A program made the position numbers and the translations under genes. Below are positions 10,936 through 21,445 of a DNA stretch of 64,000 nt, piece after piece. This DNA comes from Gibbula magus (lineage: Eukaryota > Mollusca > Gastropoda > Trochida > Trochidae): assembly GCA_936450465.1 (NCBI GenBank), contig OW388291.1:78939436-79003435 (forward strand). The letters are read 5' to 3'. Each line of letters starts with the position of its first letter. The stretch's first letter is position 1. Below the pieces are notes generated by a model. It was given only the letters and a program-made list of their open reading frames with translations. It did not search any database and was not told where the DNA came from.

Positions 10936-11572
10936 TAAAATAGGTTATCAAAACGTTTACAGCATTAAATATGCTAAACTATATGCTAGACATGGACTGT
11001 TTGTATTAAAGCTATAACATCTAATCATCAATCAAGTCTGGTTCGGGTTTCCATGGCTTGTACACTGATTGGTGAGTTCGTCGGTTTAAACAATATCTAT
11101 TTCGAACGAAAGGGACTGGTAAACAGGCTAACAGTAATACCTCTCCCATACAAACATATATTTTTATACAATCTATGATAATTCATCTTCACTGACAAAG
11201 GCAATAATTGAAGTTTGTGGTGAACACTTATACATTTTAACTAGAAAAGCGGTTTGTAAGGGTAAAATAGTTACAATGTTTTTGTTGATATGGTCAGAAA
11301 AGGAATAATTTCAAAATAAAACAGTTGAACATTTGAACCATTGACGTAAAAGAAACACTTTGATCGAAGGTGAACTCGTTCACTCTTGTAAGCAACACGC
11401 TCAGTCATTATATGAAGCTAAAATGAAAGGCCATAAAAACTTATTTGACCCCTACTTTCATATTTGTTATTTCTTAACTCAATAAAAATTAGTCCAACTC
11501 AAATCATTATTGCAAAAATGAAAACTGAAATTGTACTTATAAGAGGGGTGCATAAATAATATAATTCTTTCA

Positions 11573-11727
11573 GGCAGTAACACGTTTGCCTAAGGCAATA
11601 AGGGGAATTGATCGAAAGTTATCTAAGCAGTAAGCTTGCTTCCTGGATATTTTAGGCAGTAAGTTATTGCTTTGGCAGTAGCTTATTGCCTAGGAAGTAT
11701 CGTTACTGTCTGATTCCCCTTATTGCC
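11573..11727. repeat. Palindromic mini-element, unit 1
   Basis: About 155 bases built almost wholly of the words GGCAGTAA, GGCAATAA and their complements. The outer GGCAATAAGGGGAAT at the left pairs with ATTCCCCTTATTGCC at the right, so the block can fold back on itself. It is present at the same place in unit 2 (24439-24595), so it was there before duplication. Non-coding, MITE-like. Confidence 0.6.
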
Positions 11728-12013
11728 GCTAACATATGTAGATGAAAGTCAATAAGAGATATTGGGTTGCTGCATTGATAGTTTGATAGTCACAATACTT
11801 GAGTGATGGTACTGTTATAATATCTGCCTGAGCCTTTTGTAACTACTGTACACTACTGAAAGAAGTGGAGCATTTTTTCATTTGCGAATGTACATTTGAA
11901 CATCAGGCTTACCAGATTTGTCGGAGACACATGTGCCAAACGATATAAATGAGGCAGTTTACTTTTACTGACGGCTAAAAAGGATCAATTCCAAGCTTAC
12001 CGATTGGGTATAG

Positions 12014-12277
12014 TATTTTATTATAATTTTTGTTCATATTTTACAACATATAATTGACAATAGTGTACATATAAACAAAATGACATACGTGAGATAAATA
12101 GGTTAGAGTGACCTTAAACTATATACATACAACGACATAGGTAGTACATTCAAATAAAGCTACATGTAAACATGACATGAAAAATGAGGTATCTGTTGTA
12201 TTCAGAGATGGACAAAGTTGTACAGATAGGTATAACTGTTAATTCAGAAGCTCTTAATTTTTCAATATGGCATATAG
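12014..12277 (-). mobile_element. 264-bp retroposon insertion, unit 1
   Basis: Unit 2 has a single TATAG where unit 1 has TATAG (12009-12013), 264 bases, and TATAG again (12273-12277). Read on the minus strand the insert ends in AAAAATTATAATAAAATA, an A-rich tail. A short target duplication plus a tail at one end points to a 5'-truncated LINE or SINE. About 39 residues are open at its 5' end on the minus strand, not recognised. Confidence 0.6.
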
Positions 12278-13290
12278 TGACAATTTTAACGTGTTAAGTT
12301 GTGATCTTATTTTACCCGAACATTGTTAAGTGGTCTGGCCAGCCATTTATTAATTTTGGAAACTCATCTGCAGCAGAGAGCATACAGATTTGAGTCGCCG
12401 TGTCCAATGGGTCATATAACAAGTGTACATGAAATGCTTTGTGTAAGTTTTACTTTAACCAGGCAAGACCGTTGTTCGATTTTCATTGATTATTGTTGTT
12501 TATATATTTGGGACTTGGGGGTGAAAATGCAAGCCGAGTACGTTGTGTTAAGTTTAAATCAGCACATGTGGTATGTTGGCACGTATCACAAAATGTCATG
12601 CAACACTCATAATGTCTCTTTTAGGATAATTAAGGCATTTATATAACTATAATTCATTTCACCGTGTACCTTCACCCATACATGTTTCACAACTATTGAC
12701 CCTAGTCCTCTAGTTCTGTCAAGTCGATAATACGAGTATTATGCTATTGAAAAAGTAATTTCAATAGTTATTTCATGTCCTTTCCTCACTTTTATCTTTT
12801 GAAGCTGGAGCTAAATTTCTTCTTACCAATACTTATATATTACCCTAGTTTTCTAATTCCAACCTTCTGATCATTCAATCGCCTTAATGTTACCGGTAGA
12901 ATCAGTGATAGGTAACAAATAGGATTGGGGATATAGATTCATTCTTGCATCTCATGTGGTTGGTCATTAGTGCACATATTAGAGTTAATTGATTGGTCTT
13001 CTTCTGACCGTTTCTATTTACTGACGACTATTATATTTACAGAGTCGATACTTTATAAGATGACTACGTCCTTTGCCACTACAAACGGTCTGTAGATGAA
13101 TGTAAAGTCGTGCTACATTTGATTAAAGTAGTTGTCCAATAAGCAAGTACACTTAGGATACACTTATGGATAGAAATCATTCCTTCTGAATTGAAACGAA
13201 GTTATGATTACTCGTTGATTGAGGCTTACTTTAATTTTGAAGTATTTTAGTATGTTATTAGTTTCACAGAGTGTTTATTTATATTTTTAG

Positions 13291-13422
13291 CGCTGTGAGC
13301 GATCACTGAGTGACTGGATACTGGCGCATGACAAATGGACTTATTATTATTATAACACGATAATTGAGGGAAAGACCGTCAGTGAGCAGCGTCTGATTGA
13401 AATTAGGCTAGGTGTGATATAA
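13291..13422 (+). CDS. Candidate terminal exon G, unit 1
   Basis: After the acceptor TTATATTTTTAG the plus strand is open in phase 0 for 43 residues (RCERSLSDWILAHDKW, TYYYYNTIIEGKTVSEQR, LIEIRLGVI) and ends in TAA. Unit 2 (25896-26027) has the same exon with conservative changes (S to T, K to N, T to S) and no break. The opening C, W and Y residues faintly recall the start of a C-type lectin domain, but this is too weak to name. The exon that would join to it is not identified. Confidence 0.4.
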   Translation, partial: RCERSLSDWILAHDKWTYYYYNTIIEGKTVSEQRLIEIRLGVI

Positions 13423-13700
13423 ACGTATCATCATACCACACCTGCATTAATGGTAACTGATAGAGTTTATGCATATGTGCTATTAAAATACACGATCCTA
13501 ACAAAGTGTTTATTATTCTGACTGTATGACATTAAGGCGATTGCGTTCTTGTTAGATCATGGTACATAACAAGTTAATGCTGTTTATAATAAATCTATTA
13601 TCTATCTGGTTTCTCCATTGGCTCCGGACTCGCAAGAGGATTGAGTTTAAATTGCTCTCATTTGTCATTTTATCATGCTGCTGTCCTTTCTGGAACTCAC

Positions 13701-13785
13701 TTCTATCAGATCTTAAGCCTTGTCCGCCTTGTCCGCCCGGTCCGCAATTTGTCTTTAAATCCAGACGAATCTGTTCAAGAAATAC
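13701..13785 (-). CDS. Candidate Gly-rich internal exon H, unit 1
   Basis: On the minus strand TTATTCACAG is followed by 85 bases open in phase 0 (VFLEQIRLDLKTNCGPGGQG, GQGLRSDR) and then the strong donor GTGAGT. The glycine repeat GGQ comes from 9-base tandem copies; unit 2 has one copy more. Splice signals at both ends support a real internal exon. It could be a Gly-rich linker or a short collagen-like stretch; partner exons were not found. Confidence 0.4.
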
Positions 13786-15463
13786 CTGTGAATAATTTTC
13801 CTTTTATGTTAAGCACTTAGAGCATGTCCATGAGTGAAGTTGATGACGCACTATAAAATTACTCTGACTATTTTTAATTCTCACTGAAATGATTTGAATA
13901 ACACTTTATCTGTTTGAATATCAACACTCTTCTACTAATCATCTAGTAGTGCTAGTAACGTTGTTCTTGGGTTATTGACTTGAATTACACCTTTCCACGA
14001 TTTCAATGGAATGTCATATTAATAATTGTCTCGGCATAACTTGAAGATCGCCTTTAATTAAATTTTATAGATTATTCTTTTAAAACTCAAAACATTATGT
14101 AGGCGTTTCTTTTTTCGGGTAGTGTAAGACTTGGAAGATATCTTCAGCAATTGTGTACGTATTTTCTGGTAGAAAGATAAATGGCTGTATTCATATTAAT
14201 CAACGTAAGAATATATAAGTAATGGAAATTTGTATGACATATGTACACCAATACTGAACCGTTCTAGACATATAATCATACTGTTACAGAACCCTGTCAC
14301 ATTGATACAGCTCCTTGCATTCTACCAAATCTGAGAGTCGCAACTTCATCTGAATCTGTAATGATGTTACAATAATGATGTTTGCATGATTTCTACATCA
14401 CAAAATAGGCAGAATACTGTAATCAAACAATTTAAATTTATATTAGGATGATAGACAATCGAACTGTTCTTGGAAAAGTTGAATTGGCAGATAATACAAT
14501 TACCTTGAGAAAGCAAGCAGTACGTTTACGTTGATAGGATCGTCAGTAAAACTATATCAAGATACTTAAGAAACAACACATCCTCAAATCACTGACCTTC
14601 GGAAAACTAATTTCTAAAGAATGAGTATCTGTGTGTATGTAAAGCTAGTAGTCAAACTGAAACATACTGCAATCTATCTAAAATAATATTTCATGATTAT
14701 TAAGTGTGTTCAAGTGGTAGAAATATTCTAGATGTTTATAATGATATGAATATTTATATGAAACACACATTTCAACCCACTAGTGCATGCTCACAGCACC
14801 TTGAATAAAGGTCACTCAAATAGTGTGATGCCATAAGTCTCTCAATGTGGGACAGGGAATCAATCTTAAAATTGTCAATTTATCCAGCAATGATAGAATA
14901 CCAACAATTGCACATGACAATAGTACCATGCATTTTTCAGGAAATGATCTATAACGAGTCCTGGGATCCTGAGTCAGGAACAAACAACCTCTAACTTTCT
15001 ACTGACTTACCCAGATATATAAAATATATAATCTATGAAAAGTAAATTGAGAACTCTCGAGGGCGGACTACCATCACAACATACATTACTACTTATCATA
15101 TCATTGACATATATTGACATGCATTGTTGACATCATTCAACGCAGCCCAACTTATTGACAATTATGATGTTTCGTGCTTTGCAAATGATCTCACCGATTG
15201 ATTTCCAATTGAGATAATTATGACAAATGTCCATTATCTACACAACCAAGTGATAATGATGGTTTGTTGAATTTCATGAAATGCAATTTCAACATGTTAG
15301 AGCACAGTCAAATGCTTTCGTCCAATCATCTGATTGTATTGTGGTCACTTGGAGTACATTTATATCCCGATAGATGTACGGTTGTCTGGGTGCGTTCGGT
15401 ATCACGCTCATAAAACTGATTCACAGACTTCCATAAAAACAATAAACAATGTCAACTGATTGT

Positions 15464-15469
15464 TTTATT
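15464..15469 (-). terminator. AATAAA polyadenylation signal of the element gene
   Basis: AATAAA on the minus strand, about 100 bases into the third exon, which begins at 15567 after the acceptor TTTATTTTTATTTTAG. It fits as the end of the transcript that starts near the TATA box at 16351-16362. Confidence 0.45.
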
Positions 15470-15832
15470 TATGTGGATAATACACAATTAAACACTTATT
15501 ACATTGACAAATGATCTGGTTTGTTCCCTTTCCGAAAGGATCTTCTATGTAAAGGAGCTTGATATTCCTAAAATAAAAATAAAAGCATATACATAAAGCA
15601 AGTAATGTAAGGTCAATTGGGATTTTTCAAGTGTATTTCATTTATATCACGAGTAAGTGAAACAATGACAAGCATCAAATCATGTTACCAATGATTTATT
15701 TATTTTCAACCACGATATAAATAAATAATATTCAGAAGTTATATAGAACGACATTAAAAACTGAGAAGAAAGATATATAAAATTACCCTCTTGGAGTGTT
15801 AAGAGGATGATGGCTGCAGGCCTAGGCTCGTC

Positions 15833-16203
15833 TCACTGAAACCCCTTTATCGCCACACAGCGTCCAAGCGGTGTCCAATAGGACGTTACATCCTTTCCCA
15901 TAGACAGTTTGACTATGATTTCGTTGCTGCAGTAACCTGAAATAATTAATATGCAATATAGACGGGATGCACAATAGCATATGCAACAATAGATATTACA
16001 ACTCGCATATTTATAAATACAGCTCAACAAACAACATGATGGCAAAATAGTTGAAATACAAAAAACAACAACTGTTAATAAATAAGCCAGTTTAATAAAT
16101 ATTAGTTTGAATACTCATTTTAAAAAGTAAGGAGTAAAAAAGTAAAGTTACCTTTCCTGAATGAATAGTGTACTTGTCCTTGGACTGTCCACGATGAAGC
16201 CAT
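15833..16203 (-). CDS. Small spliced ORF inside the TIR element (51 aa)
   Basis: Coding exons are 16152-16203 and 15833-15936 on the minus strand. Exon 1 starts at ATG 16203 (MASSWTVQGQVHYSFRK) and ends at the donor GTAACT; exon 2 follows TTAATTATTTCAG and continues in frame (GYCSNEIIVKLSMGKD, then VTSYWTPLGRCVAIKGFQ) to TGA. A second intron lies in the 3' untranslated region (donor GTAATT at 15786, acceptor before 15567). An upstream ATG at 16220 would give a 31-residue alternative. No domain is recognised; WTPLG and VAIKGF slightly recall an ankyrin repeat, but this is not enough to call. Phase, TATA box and AATAAA all agree, so transcription is plausible. Confidence 0.45.
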
Positions 16204-16350
16204 TGTGTGAACTGATTCATTCTAAAAACCACTCAGACTTTATAGGCAATGAAATGTATTACTGCTCAATGTTGCTGAATAAAAACGTGCTTAAATCATG
16301 CATGTTCGTGATTCAAGCAAGCCGCTTATGCTGTAGCATGACTCGTACTC

Positions 16351-16362
16351 TTTATATAAAAT
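16351..16362 (-). promoter_or_regulatory. TATA box of the element gene
   Basis: The minus strand reads ATTTTATATAAAGAG. A start site 25-30 bases downstream (near 16325) would give a leader of roughly 100 bases before the two candidate ATGs at 16220 and 16203. Confidence 0.4.
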
Positions 16363-16584
16363 GTACGCCTCATGCACCTCGGACAATTTAAGAAATTCAG
16401 TGCTCACAGTGCTGATGATGACGTCAATGTCCCTAACATTTGCATATGAAAATGAGAAATGTCAATGTTTTGCATGTTGTGTTCGAGAAAATGTTGGAAA
16501 TTCCCAAATTTGTTGACAATTCATTTGAAATATATTCATTTTAAGACATTTTCTTGACGACTCAAGCATTTGACTGTGCTCTAA

Positions 16585-16650
16585 GATAGATAGAGGACGA
16601 GTAGCAATACATTATCGGGATATAAAAGGCGTCCTCTATCTATTACTAAG
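16585..16650. repeat. Short hairpin next to the TIR element
   Basis: TAGATAGAGGACG and its complement CGTCCTCTATCTA bracket about 30 bases. It is absent from unit 3, where the flank continues directly. It also holds TATCGGGATATAAA, the complement of a word at 15360-15373 inside the element, hinting at a composite or nested insertion. Confidence 0.5.
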
Positions 16651-17378
16651 GATACTTAAAGGCACATGAGCACACTCGCTCCCCTATAAATATACATGTA
16701 TAATTCATATAACTGGCATTCTATCATACATGATAACTAAAACGTGCGAACGTATCATGTAACATGTTTATATAAAGATGAATGCCTCTTTATCACAAAC
16801 ACATATTGAAAACCACGCAGTAATGTAACGGTGCATATAATCTCCATGAACTACGATATTGGTAAAACAATAATATTTGCAGCAACAGCTACTCATTGTT
16901 GATTCATTTTCATTTCAATTGTAACTTAATAGAAAAGTTGTCAGTTGAGTGCTTCAATTTTGGATAAAAAACAACAGTAATTGACACTTTAAGTAGTCAT
17001 CTTTTATTCGATTTTGTTCATGATTGGTTATCATATATATATATATTTATGATATCGGTCAATGACTTCGGTCATCTCAATTCATCGATAACGGCAAGTC
17101 GTAACGAAGGATAATTATGTTATTACGTCAAAAGCAATCTAATCTGTTTTAAACAAAAACTGGAAATGGTTTTTTTGCAATTAGCATTTGTTACAAAATT
17201 ATGACATTCTTTAAGAGGCATTTATATAGAAGTTAATTAGATGATTTGCTTGATCGTTAACTGTGTTAATATCTACACCGAAACGTCTCACTTCAGCAAT
17301 AAAGAATTTGTAATCCTTCATGACAGATTGATAAATTTGGCACGATGTCGGGTTGAAGATAATTGACTACACATAACA

Positions 17379-17585
17379 ATGTATTTGGCAAACATCAATC
17401 CTCATAATCAGGTCAGTGATGGAAAGGACCAATCAGTTCTGATAATTAGTCCCGTGGTCAAACAGAAGTGTATCGGTTCTGCCTCTTCTTGGCATATCAT
17501 TTACAAAAAGTCAATTGTGCTAGAGGAGAAAACCAGTTTAGAAAGTATATCGGGCTCCATTGATCTGGCGGTTTGTAGCCACTAA
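17379..17585 (+). CDS. Candidate small coding exon A, unit 2
   Basis: ATG at 17379 opens 68 codons (MYLANINPHNQVSDGKDQS, then SSWHIIYKKS, SISGSIDLAVCSH). Compared with 4741-4914 it has a 15-base in-frame deletion and continues past the unit 1 stop. It lies downstream of a Penelope-like end remnant (ACACCGAAACGTC, about 17275-17320). Not recognised; may be part of the duplicated gene or a chance frame. Confidence 0.3.
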   Translation: MYLANINPHNQVSDGKDQSVLIISPVVKQKCIGSASSWHIIYKKSIVLEEKTSLESISGSIDLAVCSH

Positions 17586-18067
17586 TGAGGACTTGTTAGG
17601 GGAAAGCGTCAGGGACCAATTATATACAGCCATACATAGAACCCTGAAGTACATGTACTATCAATACAAACCAGATACAATATACACGTTATTGTTTATA
17701 TACATTAAAATTTATTTGAACAAGTAATACATCCAAACTTGGTTTCAAATATTTGATGTGTTATTAACATCCAAACTTAGGACACTATCAATGAATGTAG
17801 ATTACTAACATTAAATGTGTTATTTATGAAATGCTGGTGAAATATTTTATTCATTTGAGAAATTTTCAAAAATTGCATTTTTTTGTGAAGATTAATTATT
17901 TCTAACAATGCAAACCTTGAAAAATAATTAGCGACAGTGCAAAATGAAACACAACGTATCTATTTGTCGAACAATATAATGTTGTAATTAGTGTAATTGT
18001 CAATTGTTCTTTTCTGAAAATTTCAAAAGATGCAAACAAAATCTTTTCAAACTTTGCTATCTATCTA

Positions 18068-18505
18068 AACTGAAGCACAAAAGAAACGTCAGCCCTCAGT
18101 TGTTTTTATCATATGTATAATTTTCAATGTCAAATCTCTCGAGTTTTCGAAGTCGTATTAAAAAAAACTGAATAGTTTGGGAAATTAGTCCAAAATATTA
18201 AATCAGTCAAATAATTCCTCTACGTGTTTTTTTTTAAAACACTAAAAATTTAAATTTTGAAAATTAAAATTCCCCCAAAATAATTTTGATGAAACACAAC
18301 TGTTCATCGATATATAACACATACTCTGTGTGAAAATCAATAAATCTGCCTCGTCATGCACACATTTAGAATATTTTAAACATGGTAGGTGTCATGTTGG
18401 TGTAAATTTCATTTCTAACCTGTGTCCAGTTTTAAAAATAATATCTTTAAAATATTAAATTAATCGAAACCAACTGAGGTGTGACGTTTCTTTTGTGCTT
18501 CAGTT
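18068..18505. mobile_element. TA-flanked MITE inside unit 2
   Basis: The ends are inverted repeats (AACTGAAGCACAAAAGAAAC at the left, its complement at the right) with a TA dinucleotide on each side (18066-18067, 18506-18507). Unit 3 has the empty site within its CTATCTATCTA run. Termini and TA target fit a Tc1/mariner-type non-autonomous element. It shares the inner word CAAAAGAAACG with the MITE at 42131-42641. No coding capacity. Confidence 0.85.
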
Positions 18506-18827
18506 TATCTATCTATCTAATATATCTATCTATCTATCTATTGTTCAGTTAAAATATCTAGACACATACGTTCCATAAAGAATGATTTATCCAACATCTA
18601 CTATTAACTTTTAACACATCAACAGTTATCGACTCAGCACTCATTAACAATGACAATTAATTGTGTCGTTCCTTGCCGGCACCATCTGTTATCAACTAAA
18701 ATCCATTTGCATTAGCAGTATGTTGAACTTTTAACTAAGAGCATTTTGAAAAATGTTCTATTTTCTCCAGGAATAAGTTATACACCTGCTGTAATTTGAT
18801 AATTACTCACAGATGAAGATGTCAGGC

Positions 18828-18837
18828 TATATTTATA
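18828..18837 (+). promoter_or_regulatory. TATA box ahead of exon B
   Basis: TATATTTATA lies 44 bases before the ATG at 18881, with a leader (CTCAGAGTTGATAG) in the usual start-site distance. Units 1 and 3 keep similar words; in unit 3 it is expanded to a (TA)n run. Confidence 0.4.
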
Positions 18838-18880
18838 GGCTATAACTTATCTCAGAGTTGATAGTCTGGTGGTTATAGAA

Positions 18881-20454
18881 ATGTGCAGTCAGCTAAAATC
18901 CGAAAAAACTGACAATTTGTCTGAGTTAGACGATTACCTACTTATCGAAAACGCCAAGGCGAAAATAGGTAAATTTAATCTGAAAATGATTATAGATTGT
19001 TTTGTCCAAGTTGTAGACCAATATGTAGTACATATCACAGTAAGTCACTCGTTGTCAGCTTATCTGTTGAAAAAAGGATACTTATTGAAATATTGCCGAC
19101 CAGGCACTTCATACTTACCACATATAATCATATTCATATAAAATATATTAACTTTTTAAAATAGAAGGTTCAATAATTCTGGATTTCTGGGAAATTATGC
19201 TATGTATCATGCTTTTGTTTATGGCAGTGAATCTGTACAATGTATCTCTTGTAACTCCTGTTTACTCATATTGATTCTCCAAACTAAGCCACAATAAAAA
19301 AGCAAATACGATTCTGCTTAGGAAAGGTGTTCATCAATGTTCATTTAATGAAGAGACCCTTAAGTATCAAATACAGGAGAATGAAAACCATCTTATTCTC
19401 TCAGAGTTCGTATATAATGGATAGAAATTAAACTATTAGTGTGTTTTGTTACCCCCAAACACGCAAGTAAACCTTTTTAAACGAGGAAAAAACTACTTCC
19501 TGAACACCAAGTAAACATGCTAATATATACTGGGTATACCTCATTTAAACTAAACATACGGCATTTGTTTACTCAAGCATTGCCCAAACTAACTAACCAA
19601 ACTAACTCATGCGTTGAAAGGATTCTAGATTGGCATTGATACAAGGGCATATGTTTTATTAAGTTACTAAAAGCTTTTTTTTGGGCAATTAACTAAAATG
19701 CAAATTACAAATGTTATTTTCTCACAAAGTTATGAGGACACTTGATAAGGTGTATTGATTGGTTCAACCATAGTTTATCAATTTAAGAAAAAGTTTCGGC
19801 ACAACACTTATCTTGATAAGTACATGATTTATCTTGCAACAAGATACATGTATAACAAGAGACGTAAAGACGGGTATGGACTTACAGAGGGGTTTTTTTT
19901 CTAGAAAAGTAAGAAGATTTCGACAATGATGTGTTATCAAGACCAAAAATGACTACAAACAAGCTTTGTGCAGATTTTAATTTCTTAAGTGTCTTCTTCT
20001 TCATGATTCATACCTCAAGGTGGTGTTGTTGGAGTCACATGCTATATTCAAGAAATATAATATTCAGCCTGCCGATAAGATATATCATCGCTGGACTATT
20101 ATCGAGAATAACAGTGATAGAAAATAGTTCTTCTGTCTCTGCAACATACAGGAGACCAAAATATATCTTTGTTCTGCTGATAAATGATTGAAGCTGTGAA
20201 CTCTAGCTATCTAAGTGCTTCAGAAATGAGACTTTTAGACACTTACGAGAACTTTCGGTATAAAATGAATCATTTAGCGACCAAGGAGGAATTCTCCAAG
20301 AATGAAATGTGACAATATTCAGAGTCTATTTCTATAGATTGGTGATAAGGAAGACATAAGGAGACTCGGGGACGATGAGGTCAAGACCCTGCCTTCCTCT
20401 CACAAGACTAAATTATCTACAATAATCATCAGACACTACCACAGTCCCAATTAG
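18881..20454 (+). CDS. Predicted two-exon gene of the unit (exons B and C), unit 2
   Basis: Exon B (18881-19039) follows a TATA box, starts MCSQLKSEKTDNLSELDDYL, continues AKAKIGKFNLKMIIDCFV and ends HIT at a GTAAGT donor in phase 0. Exon C (20338-20454) follows CTATTTCTATAG in phase 0, reads IGDKEDIRRLGDDEVKTLPS, then KLSTIIIRHYHSPN and stops at TAG. Joined directly they give 91 residues. Between them other open stretches exist (for example EAVNSSYLSASEMRLLDTYE near 20188-20310), so more exons are possible. No family is recognised. Unit 2 is the only unit where both exons are intact; the model is an inference from splice signals and phase. Confidence 0.35.
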
Positions 20455-21169
20455 TCATTGATATGTTTGATGTTCTTTCAAGTCATATATTTGATATAAT
20501 TTTGCCTTTCTAATTATCCTTAAATCCTCCAAAAAAGTTTCAAACGGATTTCTGATATTAATTACCCAAGACGCCATATTGAATATTTATAAATTGTTTG
20601 GGTCTTTTAAAACAGTACACATTATTTTGTTGGTAGTTTGAAAGTTTGCATGCTATATTTTCTTTCAACGTAAAGAAACAGTGATATTCAAATTATAGTT
20701 TTCAGATTACTCATAAGTACACCTACTCATAGACTGATGGCGTTCATTACAGTCAGGTGATTACAGTAAACCTATTACAGTCATTGAACGTTTCCTGTAA
20801 TGATTAAAGTAAATATGTTACTACTGAGAAATGACATTTAGTAAATTCGTAAAAAGATGTGATGATAACATGTTTTGCATTTATTCGATAAAGTAAGTTA
20901 AACAGTGTGTGATGCATTGCTTTAACTTGCAGGCGACCTGTTGGCATTTGGTAAACTATGAAGTTAATAGGATAAACAAAATTGATAGAAATGATGAGTA
21001 TTAAAAGAAGATGTTTTCAGAAAACATTTATCTTGCTTAGTCAGGGACTACTTATATCTTAGCGAAACAATGATCTACTGCTCAACTGTCTTGTGGCAGA
21101 TATTTGAAACAGAAAATAAGACCACCTATCGGCATTCTCTTCCCACAGAGGTTACTCCCTTTAGATTTC

Positions 21170-21445
21170 CTATTCTAACCTCTGTTCTACATGGTCTGAA
21201 AGAAACCCCGTTGTAAAAGAGATATTTGCCAATGACACGTCATAATGATCAAATAAATTTAAGATAAACGTTTTCTCGTTTAATGTGTTTTCCTCGAAAT
21301 ATGCATTTTGAATATGAGAAAACAATTGATCATAAACTTGCTGATTAATAAAGAAGACCAAATCAGAGACAAATACCAAAAAGAGTTCATGATCATTGGT
21401 GTTATTTACATCAGACATATTCGAAGAATGTGTGCTAATTAGCAA
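21170..21445 (-). CDS. Candidate coding exon D, unit 2
   Basis: Unit 2 version of the frame at 8397-8675. It has an extra codon (NTNDHELF instead of NTNEMF), an Asn-rich change before EENTLNEKTFIL, and ends earlier (HVEQRLE) because of substitutions at the end. The frame is kept throughout. Function unknown. Confidence 0.4.
   Translation of the reverse strand: MLISTHSSNMSDVNNTNDHELFLVFVSDLVFFINQQVYDQLFSHIQNAYFEENTLNEKTFILNLFDHYDVSLANISFTTGFLSDHVEQRLE

Larger units (their letters stand above)
2821..14940. repeat. Large tandem duplication, unit 1
   Basis: From AAATGATCTA at about 2822 to 14940 the sequence can be followed block by block into 14941-27946, in the same order and orientation, with most bases identical. 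It is the most divergent of the three units: it lacks small blocks shared by units 2 and 3 and its candidate exons are more often broken. Unit-1-only insertions are at 3578-4134, 4507-4641, about 6062-6910 and 12014-12277. It starts exactly where a repeat ends, so an earlier unit may lie to the left of the window. Confidence 0.9.
15297..16584. mobile_element. TIR element carrying a small three-exon gene
   Basis: Units 1 and 3 lack this block, and it is bounded by 21-base perfect inverted repeats (15297-15317 and 16564-16584, TTAGAGCACAGTCAAATG at the left). Inside, on the minus strand, are a TATA box, two introns with consensus splice sites, a short coding frame and a polyadenylation signal. 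No transposase domain is visible, so it is either a deletion derivative of a DNA transposon that kept the first and last exons, or an element that captured a gene. A 66-base hairpin follows at 16585-16650 before the unit sequence resumes. The target duplication is unclear. Confidence 0.7.
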
